Source of the DNA: an uncultured Haemophilus sp. | Lineage (GTDB): Bacteria; Pseudomonadota; Gammaproteobacteria; Enterobacterales; Pasteurellaceae | Reading direction: 5' to 3' | Length of the DNA: 7,496 nt | NCBI RefSeq assembly: GCF_937976265.1 | Contig: NZ_CALJRX010000260.1 | Coordinates: forward strand, 1-7,496 | In this document: in pieces, positions 5,722-7,496 of the stretch | How positions within the stretch are numbered: position 1 is the first letter of the stretch | Layout: each line of letters opens with the position of its first letter | Notes under the pieces: model-generated | What the model was told of the DNA's origin: nothing | Seen by the model: only the letters and a program-made list of their open reading frames with translations | Database searches by the model: none | Position numbers and translations under genes: made by a program

Positions 5722-6642
5722 TTAATAACGAATTTTTGGATCGATGATGGCGTATAAAATATCCACAATCGCATTAAATAAAATGGTCAGCGTTCCCACT
5801 AAAATAGTGAGGCTCAACACTAAAGAATAATCACGGTTCAATGCGCCGTTTACAAATAATAAGCCCATGCCAGGTAAACCAAATACGCTTTCGATCACCA
5901 TTGAGCCAGTAATAATCCCTACGAAAGCCGGACCTAAATAGGTAATCACCGGTAAAAGAGCAGGGCGTAAAGCATGTTTTAAAATGATTCTCGAAGTAGA
6001 AAGTCCTTTAGCTTTGGCGGTCCGAATAAAGTTGGAATGCAACACTTCAATCATGGAGCCACGCATGATACGCGCAATCCCTGCAACGTAAGCGATAGTT
6101 AAGGAGGCTACAGGTAAGATCATGTACATGGCGGTACCGCCGTTCCAACCGCCAGCGGGTAGCCATCCTAAATAAATGGCGAAAATCAGCACCAAGACTG
6201 GTGCGAAGACAAAACTTGGCATAATGACGCCAAGCATCGAGAAACTCATCAAAATATAATCCCAACGGCTATTTTGATTAAGCGCGGCGAGCGTACCTGC
6301 TGTTACCCCTAACACGACTGCAAAGGCGAAGGCCACCATTCCCAATTTTATGGAAACAGGGAAAGCTGACGCGATTAAATCATTAACTGATTGGTCTTTA
6401 TATTTAAAAGAGGGACCAAAATCGCCTTTGGAAAGATTTTCTAAATAAAGGAAATATTGTTTATATAGTGGTTCATTTAAATGATACTTCGCTTCGATAT
6501 TAGCCATGACTTCTGGCGGATAAGCGCGTTCAGACGTGAACGGGCTGCCAGGGGCGAGACGCATCAAAAAGAAAGAAAAAGTAATCAAAATAAACAGCGT
6601 CGGCAAGGCTTCCAACAGCCGTTTAAAAATAAACTTGAGCAT
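5722..6642 (-). CDS. oppB: OppB, oligopeptide ABC transporter permease
   Basis: The 306-residue protein is the second inner-membrane permease, the same length as I recall for E. coli OppB. The N-terminus MLKFIFKRLLEALPTLFILI is the family's typical first membrane segment (about 9-29), followed by the MRLAPGSPF motif (27-35). A large periplasmic loop runs to about 97. Further hydrophobic segments lie at about 98-120, 133-160, 172-190, 232-255 and 274-300. The EAA-type coupling loop is IRTAKAKGLSTSRIILKHAL (206-225), with Gly213 in place. The frame is open for five more codons to a TTG at 6657, but I start at the ATG at 6642 because TTGGAG lies 5 nt upstream and the length then matches the family. 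It is separated from oppA by a hairpin-bearing gap and from oppC by 9 bp. Confidence 0.96.
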   Translation of the reverse strand: MLKFIFKRLLEALPTLFILITFSFFLMRLAPGSPFTSERAYPPEVMANIEAKYHLNEPLYKQYFLYLENLSKGDFGPSFKYKDQSVNDLIASAFPVSIKLGMVAFAFAVVLGVTAGTLAALNQNSRWDYILMSFSMLGVIMPSFVFAPVLVLIFAIYLGWLPAGGWNGGTAMYMILPVASLTIAYVAGIARIMRGSMIEVLHSNFIRTAKAKGLSTSRIILKHALRPALLPVITYLGPAFVGIITGSMVIESVFGLPGMGLLFVNGALNRDYSLVLSLTILVGTLTILFNAIVDILYAIIDPKIRY

Positions 6643-6647
6643 AACAA

Positions 6648-6653
6648 CTCCAA
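6648..6653 (-). promoter_or_regulatory. Shine-Dalgarno site deciding the oppB start
   Basis: TTGGAG on the minus strand lies 5 nt before the ATG at 6642. An upstream TTG start at 6657 would place this site inside the coding sequence, so the ATG is preferred. Confidence 0.75.
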
Positions 6654-6667
6654 CCAAAATGGGCGAA

Positions 6668-6706
6668 AAGTGCGGTCAAAAAACACGACGATTTTTAACC
6701 GCACTT
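6668..6706 (-). terminator. Inverted uptake-signal pair forming an oppA-oppB intercistronic hairpin
   Basis: AAGTGCGGT at 6668-6676 faces ACCGCACTT at 6698-6706. With the adjoining A/T bases the arms pair over 15 bp (6668-6682 with 6692-6706) around a 9-base loop. The one non-Watson-Crick pair is G-U on the minus-strand transcript but an A-C mismatch on the plus, so it suits the opp direction. It begins 16 bp past the oppA stop. The tail is only TTTTCGCCC, so full termination is unlikely; partial attenuation or protection of the oppA 3' end is more plausible. Both arms are also perfect uptake signals. Confidence 0.7.
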
Positions 6707-6722
6707 AAATACTAGCAACGAA

Positions 6723-7496
6723 TTAATGTTTAATAATATAAAGGTTGCGTAAGTAGATGTGATCTTGCGGATCTTTGCCTGAATAACCTTTTACGTAAGG
6801 TTTCACTAAGCGTGGATTCACATAGTTAAAGATTGGCACGATACCGTAATCTTTTGCAAGAATTTCTTCGGCTTTCGCATAAGCTTTTGCACGACCTTCT
6901 GCATCCGTTGCTACGTAAGATTCTGCAATCGCTTTATCATATTCTGGGTTCGCGTATTTCGCGGTATTGTTACTCGAATTAGATAAGAAATAGTTGCCGA
7001 ATGTTGTTGCTTGGTTGTAATCCGCATTCCAGCCTGCACGTGCCGCATCGTAACGACCTGCACGACGGCTATCAATGTAAGTTTTCCACTCTTGGTTTTC
7101 TAATTTCACATCAATCAAACCTTTGGTGTTCGCTTTCCACATAGAGGCTGCAGCAATAGCCACTTTTTTGTGGTTTTCATTGGTATTGTAAAGAATGGTG
7201 AATTTCAACGGATTCGCTTTGCTGTAACCAGCTTCTTCTAAGAGTTTAATGGCTTCCTCATTACGTTGTGCCATCGGTTCTTTTGAATAAGCAGGTTGTT
7301 GAATGAGATGACCTTCTTCGATGTAAGTTGGAGTAAACACATAGGTTGGTGTTTGACCTTGGCCCAATACTTTATCGGTGATCACATTACGATCAAGGGA
7401 TAAATTCAAGGCTTTACGAATATTCACGTTATCAAAAGGCGCTTTCTTATTGTTTAACTCGTAAGAATAGGTCGCAAGAGTTCGTGTCGTGAATAC
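6723..7496 (-). CDS. oppA: OppA, periplasmic oligopeptide-binding protein (C-terminal half, partial)
   Basis: The reading frame is open to the last base of the window, so this is the C-terminal 257 residues of a protein usually about 540 long; the signal peptide and N-lobe lie outside. It belongs to the SBP_bac_5 family, which captures peptides in the periplasm and delivers them to OppBCDF. Family marks include NVNIRKALNLSLDR (23-36 of the visible part), GQTPTYVFTP, the KLLEEAGYSK repeat-type helix, AGWNADYN at about 154-161 (a ligand-pocket stretch) and the ending DHIYLRNLYIIKH. The similarity to H. influenzae OppA as I remember it is nearly word for word. A GTG at 7427 inside the frame is not a start: coding continues upstream of it (KKAPFDNV). 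The H. influenzae protein has been reported to bind haem as well as peptides; whether this one does cannot be read from the sequence. OppA is first in the operon. Confidence 0.95.
   Translation of the reverse strand, partial: VFTTRTLATYSYELNNKKAPFDNVNIRKALNLSLDRNVITDKVLGQGQTPTYVFTPTYIEEGHLIQQPAYSKEPMAQRNEEAIKLLEEAGYSKANPLKFTILYNTNENHKKVAIAAASMWKANTKGLIDVKLENQEWKTYIDSRRAGRYDAARAGWNADYNQATTFGNYFLSNSSNNTAKYANPEYDKAIAESYVATDAEGRAKAYAKAEEILAKDYGIVPIFNYVNPRLVKPYVKGYSGKDPQDHIYLRNLYIIKH

Noticed and set aside
6047..6265. Second-frame minus-strand open frame inside oppB
   Set aside because: It overlaps OppB coding sequence completely and has no motif of its own.
6481..6708. Plus-strand open frame of 75 codons from oppB into the oppA-oppB gap
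   Set aside because: It is antisense to the OppB N-terminus; the lysine-, arginine- and asparagine-rich translation is typical of a mirror frame, and it ends in the hairpin.
1..7496. CRISPR arrays, tRNA or rRNA genes, prophage or defence genes, riboswitches
   Set aside because: No regularly spaced repeats, cloverleaf-like sequence, integrase, transposase or toxin-type coding sequence was seen. All gaps are under 130 bp and are explained by promoters, terminators and uptake signals, apart from the remnant gene.

Overview
The window looks like chromosomal DNA from a naturally competent Pasteurellaceae species, most likely a Haemophilus close to H. influenzae. It carries five perfect copies of the Hin-type 9-mer uptake signal AAGTGCGGT/ACCGCACTT. 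The proteins resemble the H. influenzae ones I remember very closely, and the order oppABCDF - engB - comM is the one I recall from H. influenzae. The species cannot be settled by eye.

Almost everything reads on the minus strand, so in transcription order the window runs from right to left. At 7496-6723 lies the C-terminal half of oppA, cut by the window edge. A 65-bp gap follows, holding an inverted pair of uptake signals that forms a stable hairpin. Next comes the tight cluster oppB (6642-5722), oppC (5712-4777), oppD (4767-3796) and oppF (3799-2801), with 9-bp gaps and one 4-bp overlap. Together these encode an oligopeptide ABC importer: a periplasmic binding protein, two permeases and two ATPases. 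oppF converges on, and overlaps by a few bases, the only plus-strand gene trace at 2497-2806. That trace is a frameshifted and truncated remnant of a DUF535 (VirK/YbjX-type) gene.

Divergent from the remnant is engB (2383-1769), an essential ribosome-assembly GTPase with its own extended -10 promoter. It ends at a strong terminator (1687-1728). That terminator lies inside the promoter region of comM (1639-110), a AAA+ protein of natural transformation. A textbook CRP-S (Sxy-dependent) competence operator, TGCGA-N6-TCGCA, sits at 1728-1743, about 60 bp upstream of the predicted comM start point. comM ends at a second terminator (37-86) whose sequence resembles the two ends of an IS3/IS150-type insertion sequence joined together.

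I see no undescribed multi-gene system here: the genes are conserved housekeeping, transport and competence genes. The points of interest are in the non-coding DNA (CRP-S/terminator overlap, IS-end-like terminator, uptake-signal hairpin) and the decaying DUF535 gene.
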